Notes: generated by a model not told the origin, from the letters alone. DNA of 7,204 nucleotides from Arenicellales bacterium (GCA_028825345.1 JAPKAJ010000113.1:1-7204), one strand, 5' to 3'. Counted from the first letter of the stretch, positions 1-6,837 are shown. A program made the numbers and translations.

Positions 1-316
1 CCATCCCGATCTGACCCAGATGCACGTAGTGAGCGACATGCACGAACGCAAAGCGTTGATGGCGGATTTATCGGATGGCTTTATCGCGTTGCCGGGAGGG
101 ATCGGCACACTGGAGGAATTGTTCGAGATCTGGACATGGGCGCAACTTGGCATGCACAACAAGCCCTGTGTGCTTTTGAATGTGGCGGGCTATTACAACC
201 AGCTGATTGGGTTTCTGGACCAAATGACCCAGGCGGGTTATCTGAAGGAGAACAGCCGGTCGATGCTGAGAATTGCATCGAATCCGCTTGAGGCGATTGC
301 AGCTTGCTCGCATTAA
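1..316 (+). CDS. LOG-family protein (TIGR00730 type), C-terminal part, 5' truncated by window edge
   Basis: The frame is open from base 2 and ends at TAA 314-316, giving 104 residues. The beginning lies outside the window; family members are usually about 180-200 aa, so roughly the last half is seen. Two hallmark motifs are present: MHERK (bases 38-52) and PGGIGTLEE (bases 92-118). These form the nucleotide-binding and catalytic site of the LOG family, formerly annotated as lysine decarboxylase-like. Known members hydrolyse nucleoside 5'-monophosphates (cytokinin riboside monophosphate in plants; AMP or other nucleotides in bacteria) to free base and ribose 5-phosphate. The protein should be cytosolic. 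An 88-base gap with no obvious terminator separates it from the cupin gene downstream, so a functional link to that gene is not evident. Family assignment is firm; the physiological substrate is unknown. Confidence 0.93.
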   Translation, partial: HPDLTQMHVVSDMHERKALMADLSDGFIALPGGIGTLEELFEIWTWAQLGMHNKPCVLLNVAGYYNQLIGFLDQMTQAGYLKENSRSMLRIASNPLEAIAACSH

Positions 317-324
317 ACTGCTCT

Positions 325-354
325 TTGATGTTGTGATCTGCTTAAATGTGTAAG
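325..354 (+). promoter_or_regulatory. weak sigma70-type promoter candidate for the cupin/aldolase unit
   Basis: TTGATG (325-330) matches the -35 consensus at 4 of 6 positions. TGTAAG (349-354) matches the -10 consensus at 4 of 6, but lacks the usual T at its last position. The spacing is 18 bases. It sits in the only gap upstream of the two-gene unit. Matches of this quality occur by chance, so position is the main support. Confidence 0.2.
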
Positions 355-362
355 TTGAAGAA

Positions 363-390
363 AGTACCGTAATCACCTCATTACTGAACT
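363..390 (+). repeat. imperfect dyad, 11-base arms, between promoter candidate and cupin start
   Basis: The arms AGTACCGTAAT (363-373) and ATTACTGAACT (380-390) are complementary at 9 of 11 positions around a 6-base spacer. The inner five base pairs are perfect. The element lies just downstream of the promoter candidate and ends 4 bases before the Shine-Dalgarno sequence. That is a typical place for a repressor operator or a short leader hairpin. No regulator gene is visible in the window. It is too AT-rich, and has no T-run, to be a terminator for the upstream gene. Confidence 0.35.
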
Positions 391-393
391 CAT

Positions 394-397
394 GGAG
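394..397 (+). promoter_or_regulatory. Shine-Dalgarno GGAG that sets the GTG start of the cupin gene
   Basis: GGAG lies 7 bases before GTG 405, the only plausible early start in the cupin frame. The ATG at 392 contains this GGAG and is in another frame, so it is not the start. Confidence 0.6.
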
Positions 398-404
398 AAC
401 CCGG

Positions 405-1139
405 GTGGAGAGCCAGACAAATCAGGTAGTTCAACTTGTCAGTGCGATCCGTTGTGCATTGGAGGAAAGAACCGGCTTGGAGGTGGTGCAGCAGATTCTT
501 GACCGGCTATCTGTACTGGACCTTGAGGCGCGGTCCGTGCATTCTTTGACGCCACAAATACCAGTCCAGTTTGATAAAGGTTTAACGCGGGCTATCGACC
601 ATATTCCAGCTTCACTGGAATTTATAGCCCAGACTCTGGATACAGCAAGGCCGTACCTTTATTGGCAGCCAGACGGTGGGCAGTTCTACGAGGAAGGCTC
701 AGATATAGGTCGCAGTTACCGTGAGGGCAACATGATCTGTACATTGGTTGGCCCGGTGAATAGCTGTTTTTACAGCAATGATTTATTCATCTGCCTTTTC
801 TTTCTGCAGCCGCAGACTCTCTACCGGGATCATATGCACGAAGCATCAGAGATGTATTTCAATCTCACCGGGCCATGTGGTTTTCGGCTGGGTGATGCCG
901 ACTGGGCTGATTACCCTGGGGATTCGCTGGTCTGGAACCGGCCTTGGGCTGCCCATGCAACACGGGTATACCAGGCGCCGTTCCTGAGCGTTGTCTCATG
1001 GGTAGGTAATATCAACGGCCTTTGTCGAGTCGTTCCCCGTGATGACTGGCTTGCTTTGGAGAATAAACTTACACCCACTGAGCCATTAGAATCGAGAATT
1101 GAAACTGGTATGAATGGCCACGCTCTACCTCAGGTTTAA
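405..1139 (+). CDS. cupin protein of the DMSP-lyase-like superfamily (DddL/DddQ/DddW relatives)
   Basis: The product is 244 aa from a GTG start. Residues 1 to about 110 look mainly helical; the cupin barrel covers about 112-215. The first cupin motif gives H143, H145, E149 and Y151 in the pattern H-x-H-x3-E-x-Y, and the second gives H184 in the segment RPWAAHATR. Together these form a complete divalent metal site. The surroundings (a GP-containing strand, then Y-x-x-H-x-H-x-A-S-E-x-Y-x-x-L-T-G, and later a W-V-G-N segment) resemble DMSP lyases and their cupin relatives. No signal peptide is seen, so the protein is probably cytosolic. It is followed after 6 bases by an aldolase/dehydrogenase fusion, which suggests a joint catabolic step. 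True DMSP lyases make acrylate and DMS, and nothing nearby handles either. A lyase or isomerase acting on another compound is therefore as likely. Fold and metal site are well supported; the reaction is unknown. Confidence 0.85.
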   Translation: MESQTNQVVQLVSAIRCALEERTGLEVVQQILDRLSVLDLEARSVHSLTPQIPVQFDKGLTRAIDHIPASLEFIAQTLDTARPYLYWQPDGGQFYEEGSDIGRSYREGNMICTLVGPVNSCFYSNDLFICLFFLQPQTLYRDHMHEASEMYFNLTGPCGFRLGDADWADYPGDSLVWNRPWAAHATRVYQAPFLSVVSWVGNINGLCRVVPRDDWLALENKLTPTEPLESRIETGMNGHALPQV

Positions 1140-1145
1140 CAACAA

Positions 1146-3107
1146 ATGAAAGATCTATGGGATGATGATGGCGCTACTGAGTGTGGCGATGATCTGTTGG
1201 CGCTACGGGTTTATTCTTCTCGACTGATCGGACAATCGGCCGATTTAGTGTTGCACGGCGGGGGCAATACATCGGTCAAGGCGAGTTTTACCGATATTTT
1301 TGGTATTGCGCACGACGTGCTGTACGTCAAAGGCAGCGGATGGGATCTTGCGACAATTGAGGCGGGCGGATTTGCGCCGGTGAAGCTGGATTCGTTGTTA
1401 CAACTCTCCCGTTTTGATCGGCTCAGCGATGCTGATATGGTCCGCGCCCAGCGCGCAGCCATGCTGGATCCTTCAGCACCGACCCCGTCGGTCGAAGCGA
1501 TCCTTCATGCTTTAATTCCATACCGCTTTGTCGACCACACCCATGCCGATGACGTAGTGGTATTGAGTAATACCCCAGATGGTGAAGCGAGAATTCGCTC
1601 ACTTTATGGTGATCGCATGCTGATCGTGCCTTACGTGATGCCTGGCTTCATTCTTGCAAAAAAGGTGGCCGAGCTGACGGCTGGCATCGATTGGTCGAAA
1701 CTTGAAGGTATGGTGCTGATGAATCATGGCATCTTCAGTTTTGCCGATGATGCAAAGGAGAGTTACCAGCGCATGATTCATTTTGTCAGTCAGGCGCAGG
1801 ATGCTCTGGGGCAGCGACCGTCGCCATCAGTAGACGGCGTTGCTGTGCCACCATTAGCTTTGGCAACTCTGCGTCGTGAGGTCAGTCGTGTCGCGGGTGC
1901 AGCCATGCTGGCCCGGTTCGACGGGACTCCTGCGAGCCATGCCTTTGCCAATAATCAAAATGTTCGTGATATTGCGACCCGCGGCCCCCTGACGCCGGAC
2001 CATGTAATCCGCACCAAGCGAGTACCTCTAATTGTGGATGGGGAGCCAGCCTCGGCGGTGGATTCTTTTGCGCGAAAATATCAGGCCTATTTCGAAGAAA
2101 ATACAGACGGTACATTGACCATGCTGGACAGTGCGCCACGTTGGGCTGTCTGGCCCACTAAAGGAACCGTCGCATTTGGTACGAGAGCGACGGAGGTCAG
2201 TATCGTCAGTGATATCGTTGCCCATACCATAGGAGCGATATCAGATGCCGAACGCCTTGGCGGTTGGTGCGCGCTACCAGCGGCCGATATCTTTGCCGTT
2301 GAATACTGGGAACTGGAGCAAGCCAAGCTCGGCAAAGCACCAGCGGGATTGCCCCTGCAGGGACGGTGTGCTGTGGTCACGGGTGGCGCCAGTGGCATCG
2401 GTTACGCTTGTGCAGTGGCATTAGCCAAGCAGGGCGCGCAGGTGACGGTTCTGGATATGGACCCCGCGGTGACCTCAGTTTTTGATTTACCTGCCATTCA
2501 TGGAGTGGTTTGTGATGTGACTGAGGCCGCGGGAGTGCGGGAAGCTATCGATGCCTCGGTTGCCCATACCGGGGGCCTGGATATTCTGGTCAGCAATGCA
2601 GGGATATTTTCCGCCAGCAATCTGGTGGGAGAGATGCCCGAGGAGGAATGGCAGCGTTCTTTGGATATCAACCTTAGCGGCGCAATGCATGCGGTTCGCC
2701 AAAGTATTCCGTACCTGCGATTGGGCTGGGAGCCGGCTGTTGTCATTATCGGCTCCAAGAACGTACCCGCACCAGGTCCCGGTGCCGGAGCATATTCGGT
2801 TGCCAAAGCGGGCCTGACCCAGTTGGCCCGGGTGCTGGCGCTGGAACTGGCGGGCGATGGCGTCCGGGTGAATACAGTGCACCCCAACGCGGTTTTTGAT
2901 ACGGCGATATGGACTGAAGAGGTGCTGGCCAGTCGCGCTGCTCGTTACGGGATGAGCGTCGAGGCCTATCGTAAGAGCAATTTACTGCACCAGGAAGTTA
3001 CTTCCAACGACGTTGCAGCCATGGTCTGCGCTATGGCAGGTGCAACTTTTCGTTGTACTACCGGCGCCCAGGTGCCGGTGGACGGTGGCACCGAAAGGAT
3101 CGTGTGA
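1146..3107 (+). CDS. bifunctional class II aldolase / short-chain dehydrogenase (RhaD-aldolase/ADH fusion type)
   Basis: The product is 653 aa. Residues about 15-230 are a class II aldolase domain. It shows the phosphate/substrate loop HGGGNTS (37-43), KGSGWD just after it, a likely catalytic Glu E117, and zinc ligands H131, H133 and H194 (HTHAD and MNHGIF). A family-specific linker covers about 230-400. Residues about 404-653 are a Rossmann short-chain dehydrogenase: TGGASGIG (412-419), D437 at the end of the second strand favouring NAD, NAG (484-486), N509, S537, and Y550/K554 in YSVAK. Both active sites look intact. Related fusions split L-rhamnulose 1-phosphate into DHAP and lactaldehyde and oxidise the aldehyde. 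Others act on unknown sugars, so the substrate here is open. The start ATG is 6 bases after the cupin stop with only a weak Shine-Dalgarno, which suggests translational coupling. No kinase, isomerase or transporter gene is seen nearby. Confidence 0.93.
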   Translation: MKDLWDDDGATECGDDLLALRVYSSRLIGQSADLVLHGGGNTSVKASFTDIFGIAHDVLYVKGSGWDLATIEAGGFAPVKLDSLLQLSRFDRLSDADMVRAQRAAMLDPSAPTPSVEAILHALIPYRFVDHTHADDVVVLSNTPDGEARIRSLYGDRMLIVPYVMPGFILAKKVAELTAGIDWSKLEGMVLMNHGIFSFADDAKESYQRMIHFVSQAQDALGQRPSPSVDGVAVPPLALATLRREVSRVAGAAMLARFDGTPASHAFANNQNVRDIATRGPLTPDHVIRTKRVPLIVDGEPASAVDSFARKYQAYFEENTDGTLTMLDSAPRWAVWPTKGTVAFGTRATEVSIVSDIVAHTIGAISDAERLGGWCALPAADIFAVEYWELEQAKLGKAPAGLPLQGRCAVVTGGASGIGYACAVALAKQGAQVTVLDMDPAVTSVFDLPAIHGVVCDVTEAAGVREAIDASVAHTGGLDILVSNAGIFSASNLVGEMPEEEWQRSLDINLSGAMHAVRQSIPYLRLGWEPAVVIIGSKNVPAPGPGAGAYSVAKAGLTQLARVLALELAGDGVRVNTVHPNAVFDTAIWTEEVLASRAARYGMSVEAYRKSNLLHQEVTSNDVAAMVCAMAGATFRCTTGAQVPVDGGTERIV

Positions 3108-3137
3108 GACACTAAGGCAGGAGCGTTACTATTTGCA

Positions 3138-3160
3138 GGCCAGTCTATTGTCGCCTGGCC
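3138..3160 (+). other. small hairpin in the gap before cfa
   Basis: GGCCAG (3138-3143) and CTGGCC (3155-3160) form a perfect 6-bp stem around an 11-base loop. There is no following T-run, so this is not a standard intrinsic terminator for the aldolase gene. It sits 7 bases before the first possible cfa start codon and could affect mRNA stability or translation. A stem of this length can arise by chance. Confidence 0.35.
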
Positions 3161-3170
3161 ACGCAACATG

Positions 3171-3179
3171 AGGAGGAGG
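3171..3179 (+). promoter_or_regulatory. very strong Shine-Dalgarno for cfa, internal to the longest frame
   Basis: AGGAGGAGG (followed by GG) is nearly full complementarity to the 3' end of 16S rRNA, repeated in tandem. It starts immediately after ATG 3168, which itself has no purine-rich stretch upstream. The first AGGAGG ends 6 bases before the in-frame TTG at 3183, an ideal spacing. This favours TTG 3183 as the real start. Confidence 0.65.
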
Positions 3180-3182
3180 GGT

Positions 3183-4316
3183 TTGCGTAAAACCATAAGG
3201 CAATTTGAAAAAATGCTCGAGCCTGCCGGAATCCAGTTGAATGGTCCGAACGCCTGGGATATAGAGGTGCACGATAACGCCCTTTTTCCGCGACTGGTGC
3301 GCGATGGAACACTGGGGCTGGGTGAGGCATACATGGATGGGTGGTGGGATTGCCCGGCTCTGGATGAGATGATCGATCGTGCATTGCGCGCTGGCCTGGA
3401 AGATAGGGTGCGCAACAATTCCCGGTTTCTACTGTATTTGCTTGGTTGTCGTCTACTCAACCGTCAAAGCCGCACCAGGGCGTTTAAGGTCGGAGAGCAG
3501 CACTACGATATCGGGAACAATGTGTTTGAGAGCATGCTGGATCCTTACATGAATTACAGTTGCGGCTATTGGGATTCAGCTGGGAACCTTGAGCAGGCAC
3601 AGATCGCCAAGATGCGGATGATCTGCGCCAAATTAAAACTTGAACCCGGCATGCAGGTGCTGGATCTGGGCTGCGGTTGGGGTGGGCTTTCTCGCTGGAT
3701 GGCTGAGCGCCACGGTGTCGATGTGACGGGAGTTACCGTTTCTAAAGAACAGGCGCAACTGGCTAGGGAGCGTTGTGTCGGACTGCCGGTAACCATTGAA
3801 GTGCGGGATTACCGCGAACTGGACGGCGAGTTCGACCGAATCGTCTCGGTCGGTATGTTTGAGCATGTTGGACAGCGTAACTACCGAACGTTTTTTCAGA
3901 AAACCTGCTCCTTGCTCAAGTCAGAAGGCCTGTTTCTGCTGCACACGATCGGCGCCAGCCGTGGCGGGTTCGCGACGGATCGGTGGATAGAAAAGTATAT
4001 TTTTCCAAACGGGGTACTGCCGCCTGCCCAGATCCTTGCCGAGCGCGCCAGCGCTTTCTTCACGATAGAAGACTGGCACAATTTCGGCGCTGACTACGAT
4101 CCGACGCTGATGGCCTGGCATAAGAAATTCAACGCAGCGTGGCCACAGTTGAAGACACAGTACGGGGAGCGTTTTAAGCGGATGTTCAATTACTACCTGC
4201 TGGTTTGTGCCGGTTCATTCCGGTCGCGTGAAAACCATCTTTGGCAGGTGATACTTGCGAAAGGGAGGCTTGCCGGGGGCTACCGGGCTCCGCGTTGGAC
4301 CGTACCTTGCGAATAA
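3183..4316 (+). CDS. cfa: cyclopropane-fatty-acyl-phospholipid synthase
   Basis: The enzyme methylates the double bond of unsaturated phospholipid acyl chains with S-adenosylmethionine, making cyclopropane rings. It acts at the inner membrane surface and is usually linked to stationary phase or acid and osmotic stress. From TTG 3183 the product is 377 aa (382 from ATG 3168). An N-terminal lipid-binding domain of about 110 residues contains GLGEAYMDGWWD. The methyltransferase domain has the SAM motif DLGCGWGG (161-168). Catalytic and bicarbonate-site residues C127 (YSCGYW), E227 (MFEHVG), H254 (LLHTIG) and Y305 (GADYD) match E. coli C139, E239, H266 and Y317 at a constant offset of 12, so the protein appears full-length and active. 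It follows the aldolase gene after 75 bases and may be transcribed separately. It converges on the DUF2207 gene. The identification is very secure; only the start is debatable. Confidence 0.96.
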   Translation: MRKTIRQFEKMLEPAGIQLNGPNAWDIEVHDNALFPRLVRDGTLGLGEAYMDGWWDCPALDEMIDRALRAGLEDRVRNNSRFLLYLLGCRLLNRQSRTRAFKVGEQHYDIGNNVFESMLDPYMNYSCGYWDSAGNLEQAQIAKMRMICAKLKLEPGMQVLDLGCGWGGLSRWMAERHGVDVTGVTVSKEQAQLARERCVGLPVTIEVRDYRELDGEFDRIVSVGMFEHVGQRNYRTFFQKTCSLLKSEGLFLLHTIGASRGGFATDRWIEKYIFPNGVLPPAQILAERASAFFTIEDWHNFGADYDPTLMAWHKKFNAAWPQLKTQYGERFKRMFNYYLLVCAGSFRSRENHLWQVILAKGRLAGGYRAPRWTVPCE

Positions 4317-4331
4317 ATGATCTGGGCTTGG

Positions 4332-6218
4332 TTACCAGCCACCGCCACCTCCACCACCACCTCCTCCACCGGAGGATCCACCGCTGAAACCAGATGATGA
4401 ACCGGGGGCAGTAGCAGCAGCGGCAACCGTTGTGGATAGGGCTTTACCCAGTCTGTCAGCGAAGCCCACTGGACGTCGCGCATCCCAGGCTCTGCCATGG
4501 TACCAGCCCGGGCGATAGCCGTTGTCAGGATCGCGAGCAGCGTGTTCGAGGGTGGCACTGAAATGCTCAGACCACTCCTGGTCAACGTCCAGCGCCAGCG
4601 CGTAAGGAAGAAATCTTTCAAACAGGGCGAGGTTTTCCTCGGCAGATGCTAACGTGTTCAGCCGGTTTGTTTCGGCAGTACTGAGATATTTCTTGAATCC
4701 TTCAATTTCATCCATGACCTTGCGTCCCAGCCGGGTTGGCGCTTTGAGCAGAAAGTAGAACAGGCAGTTGATACCCAGGAGAAACACCAATATCGGCATA
4801 AAGACCAAGCCTCTATCGAACGTGATTGACATAAAACTTATCTCTCCCAGCGTCATAACACCGGCGATACCAAGAAATATGATCGCAAACAGGCGTTTGC
4901 CCTGGCGCCAAATTCGGATAGCGGAAAAACTGAAAACGCTGGTTATCAAGATCGGTATACCGACCATCATGATTTGCTGAAGGTCAGCGATAGCTAAGCC
5001 CGTAATGGTCAGTATGGAAATAAGAAGACCCGGTACCAGCCATTTCAGGTTCCCGAAAAAGTAGTTGGCGTGATATTCATCGACTAGGCGCGATTTCAGT
5101 TTATCTCGCGCTGCTGCAATCTGTTTATGATTTGCATTATCAAGTTCCAGACTGCGGGAATGACCAAGCAACGCTGCATACAGGGCTTTTTCACCAAAAG
5201 ACAAAGAGCTGTTGTCACCGGCATCATCGCGCTCGATAGTCGTTGAGTGATCCGTCTGCTGGTTAATGCGTATGCGTTTCTTTACCGCCATACTGATCAA
5301 AGCCGCGGAGAACGCATGATTATCAAATCCCATTTTCAGTATGTACCGTGCAGCTGCAGGCGAAAGGCCTTTCGGCGGCTCAAAGCGCGGGATGACAGCA
5401 CCACCGAGTGGGTCGCGGCCCACCCGATACCAGGCGAGAAGAAAGTACAGCAGCACCAACGCTGAGCCCAAAAAGCCGATGACCAGCGCCAGGTTGTCTT
5501 GAAGGAGATAACCAAGTCGGGCCGAAGCGTCCGGCTCGCTCACATAGCCTTTTGGCCATCCGATTACTACGGTAAGACCTGAACCGACTGGCAGAGATGC
5601 CGTGGTCGTAAGCCGCACCGAGGCATCACCCATGATCTGCGATCGGTAATCCCTGTCGGTTGCATCGGGTGGGCCGGTATAGGCTGTTACCTGGATGCGA
5701 TGGGCAGGGACCGTTTCAGGTAGATGAACCGTGACACTTGCACTGTCTATGTCAAAGGCCCAGTCATGGCCGGTAGCATTCCAGTAAAGCTCGTCGTGAT
5801 CATCGAAGAATCCCAATTGCCGGTCGGTTTGGTATGTCAATGTATAGATATAGACGCCCTTGGCCAGCAGTTTGTTTTTTTGTCCGATATAGATGCGAAC
5901 ACCGTTATTCAAGTCTTTAATATGGCTTGGCTCCGGCTCACCATTTCGAGTAACGCTCACGAGATTAAAGCTGACATTGCGGTTGCGATTCTTGTGATCA
6001 CGGTATTGGGTAGGAAAGTCGCGATAGATGCCACGCTTCAATTTTTGCCCTTTCGCGCTGACCGTTATAGTTTCCTTAACAGTCAATACGCCGCTGGAAC
6101 CTATCTGAATATCGCTATCAAACGACAGGATTCGCTCATCGGCAGTCGCGCCAGAGATAGGGGTAGTGACCGCTGCGAACGCAGCGACAAGTAACAGCCA
6201 GCACCAGCGCCGGGCCAT
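4332..6218 (-). CDS. DUF2207 domain membrane protein with glycine-rich C-terminus
   Basis: The product is 628 aa and its function is unknown. A signal peptide covers residues 1 to about 26 (RR, then WLLLVAAF, likely cut after ATA). A predicted extracytoplasmic beta-rich DUF2207 domain follows, about 27-235. A transmembrane helix at about 243-263 leads into a cytoplasmic stretch. Four more hydrophobic segments lie at about 395-411, 416-434, 443-460 and 471-491. After them comes the family-typical APTRLGRKVMDEIEGFKKYL region and a FERFLPYALALDV segment. The tail ends in a Ser/Gly stretch, eleven glycines (617-627) and a terminal Trp; such tails recur in this family. The start ATG overlaps the lemA stop by one base (TGATG), with no good Shine-Dalgarno of its own, so translation is probably coupled to lemA. 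Family membership is clear. A role in the envelope with LemA is inferred from co-occurrence. Confidence 0.92.
   Translation of the reverse strand: MARRWCWLLLVAAFAAVTTPISGATADERILSFDSDIQIGSSGVLTVKETITVSAKGQKLKRGIYRDFPTQYRDHKNRNRNVSFNLVSVTRNGEPEPSHIKDLNNGVRIYIGQKNKLLAKGVYIYTLTYQTDRQLGFFDDHDELYWNATGHDWAFDIDSASVTVHLPETVPAHRIQVTAYTGPPDATDRDYRSQIMGDASVRLTTTASLPVGSGLTVVIGWPKGYVSEPDASARLGYLLQDNLALVIGFLGSALVLLYFLLAWYRVGRDPLGGAVIPRFEPPKGLSPAAARYILKMGFDNHAFSAALISMAVKKRIRINQQTDHSTTIERDDAGDNSSLSFGEKALYAALLGHSRSLELDNANHKQIAAARDKLKSRLVDEYHANYFFGNLKWLVPGLLISILTITGLAIADLQQIMMVGIPILITSVFSFSAIRIWRQGKRLFAIIFLGIAGVMTLGEISFMSITFDRGLVFMPILVFLLGINCLFYFLLKAPTRLGRKVMDEIEGFKKYLSTAETNRLNTLASAEENLALFERFLPYALALDVDQEWSEHFSATLEHAARDPDNGYRPGWYHGRAWDARRPVGFADRLGKALSTTVAAAATAPGSSSGFSGGSSGGGGGGGGGGGW
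4338..4370 (-). repeat. run of eleven glycine codons at the end of the DUF2207 gene
   Basis: On the minus strand eleven consecutive GGN codons (GGT, GGA and GGC mixed) precede the final TGG and TAA. On the plus strand this reads as an imperfect CCACC/CCTCC triplet repeat. Codon mixing shows the repeat is kept at protein level rather than being a recent pure expansion. The GC-rich tract is a possible slippage site. Confidence 0.8.
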
Positions 6219-6778
6219 CAGAAACTGACTTCGGGTACCGCGCGTTCAGTAGCGAGTTCGATCTCAAAAAATTCCGCTATACCAAACCCAAATGATGTCG
6301 CGATCAGGTTGCTGGGGAAAGATTCGACCAAAATGTTCCAATCCCTTACGGTGCCGTTGTAATACCGGCGTGACAACTGGACCTGTTCTTCCACCTCATG
6401 TAATTTTTGCTGCAGGTCGAGAAAATTCCCACTGGCCTTGAGATCGGGATAGCCTTCGGCAACGGCCAATATGTTGCCAAGCGCTTTTGAAAGAATGGTC
6501 TCTTCCTGGGCGACTTGTGCGACACCGCGTTCGCCGGTCGTGCCAGTCCGGATGCGGGTCAGTGTATCCAGGGTTTCCTGTTCGTGACCCGCGTAGCCCT
6601 TGACAGTCTCAATCAGGTTTGGGATCAGGTTGTGTCGGCGCTTTAGCTGGACATCGATCCCACTCCAGGCTTCGCGTACTTCGTTTTTGCGCCGGATAAA
6701 GCGATTGTAGATCCATGCCAGCCAGGTGACTGCAAGGATCACGACCATAAGGATGATGTTGCCGGGGCCAAGTTCCAT
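6218..6778 (-). CDS. lemA: LemA family protein
   Basis: The product is 186 aa from ATG 6778. One N-terminal transmembrane helix (about residues 8-24) is followed by a basic segment and a largely helical domain. Family hallmarks are GIDVQLKRRHNLIPNLIETV (40-59) with GYAGHE after it, RRYYNGTVRDWN (137-148), and SFPSNLIA (153-160) before an acidic, Phe-rich C-terminus. LemA proteins are membrane-anchored helical bundles of unclear function, often next to DUF2207 or TPM-domain (YgcG-like) genes. Here the DUF2207 gene overlaps by one base; no TPM gene is in view. An ATG at 6799 would add seven residues. GGAG at 6787-6784 sits 5 bases before ATG 6778, and no such site precedes ATG 6799, so the shorter form is preferred. 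Confidence 0.94.
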   Translation of the reverse strand: MELGPGNIILMVVILAVTWLAWIYNRFIRRKNEVREAWSGIDVQLKRRHNLIPNLIETVKGYAGHEQETLDTLTRIRTGTTGERGVAQVAQEETILSKALGNILAVAEGYPDLKASGNFLDLQQKLHEVEEQVQLSRRYYNGTVRDWNILVESFPSNLIATSFGFGIAEFFEIELATERAVPEVSF

Positions 6779-6783
6779 GGATT

Positions 6784-6787
6784 CTCC
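6784..6787 (-). promoter_or_regulatory. Shine-Dalgarno GGAG deciding the lemA start
   Basis: GGAG, within a G-rich stretch, lies 5 bases upstream of ATG 6778 and inside the reading frame that would begin at ATG 6799. It supports the internal ATG as the true start. Confidence 0.6.
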
Positions 6788-6837
6788 ACCCCCGATCATT
6801 CTAATCGTTTCATGCGGTCCTGGTCACACCGCAGTTC

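Noticed and set aside
392..502. Short plus-strand frame starting at ATG 392
   Set aside because: It overlaps the cupin gene in another frame, is only 36 residues of low complexity, and its first codons contain the Shine-Dalgarno sequence used by GTG 405.
405..1139. Naming the cupin as a specific DMSP lyase (DddL, DddQ, DddW or DddK)
   Set aside because: The metal site and barrel resemble these enzymes, but the flanking sequence is divergent and the neighbour is an aldolase/dehydrogenase, not an acrylate or DMSP pathway gene. Only superfamily membership is supported.
2487..2887. Two overlapping minus-strand frames of about 130 residues inside the dehydrogenase domain
   Set aside because: They are antisense to a conserved catalytic region, have no recognisable domain, and the two frames overlap each other. 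This is a usual by-product of GC-rich coding sequence.
2966..3460. Minus-strand frame of 164 residues across the aldolase/cfa junction
   Set aside because: Its sequence is rich in Ser, Arg and Pro with no family pattern, and it is antisense to two well-supported genes.
4335..4375. CCACC/CCTCC tract as a CRISPR-like or tandem DNA repeat
   Set aside because: It is simply the glycine codon run of the DUF2207 tail read on the opposite strand; there are no spacers.
5724..6194. Plus-strand frame of 156 residues antisense to the DUF2207 gene
   Set aside because: It lies wholly opposite the conserved signal peptide and DUF2207 domain and shows no domain pattern of its own.
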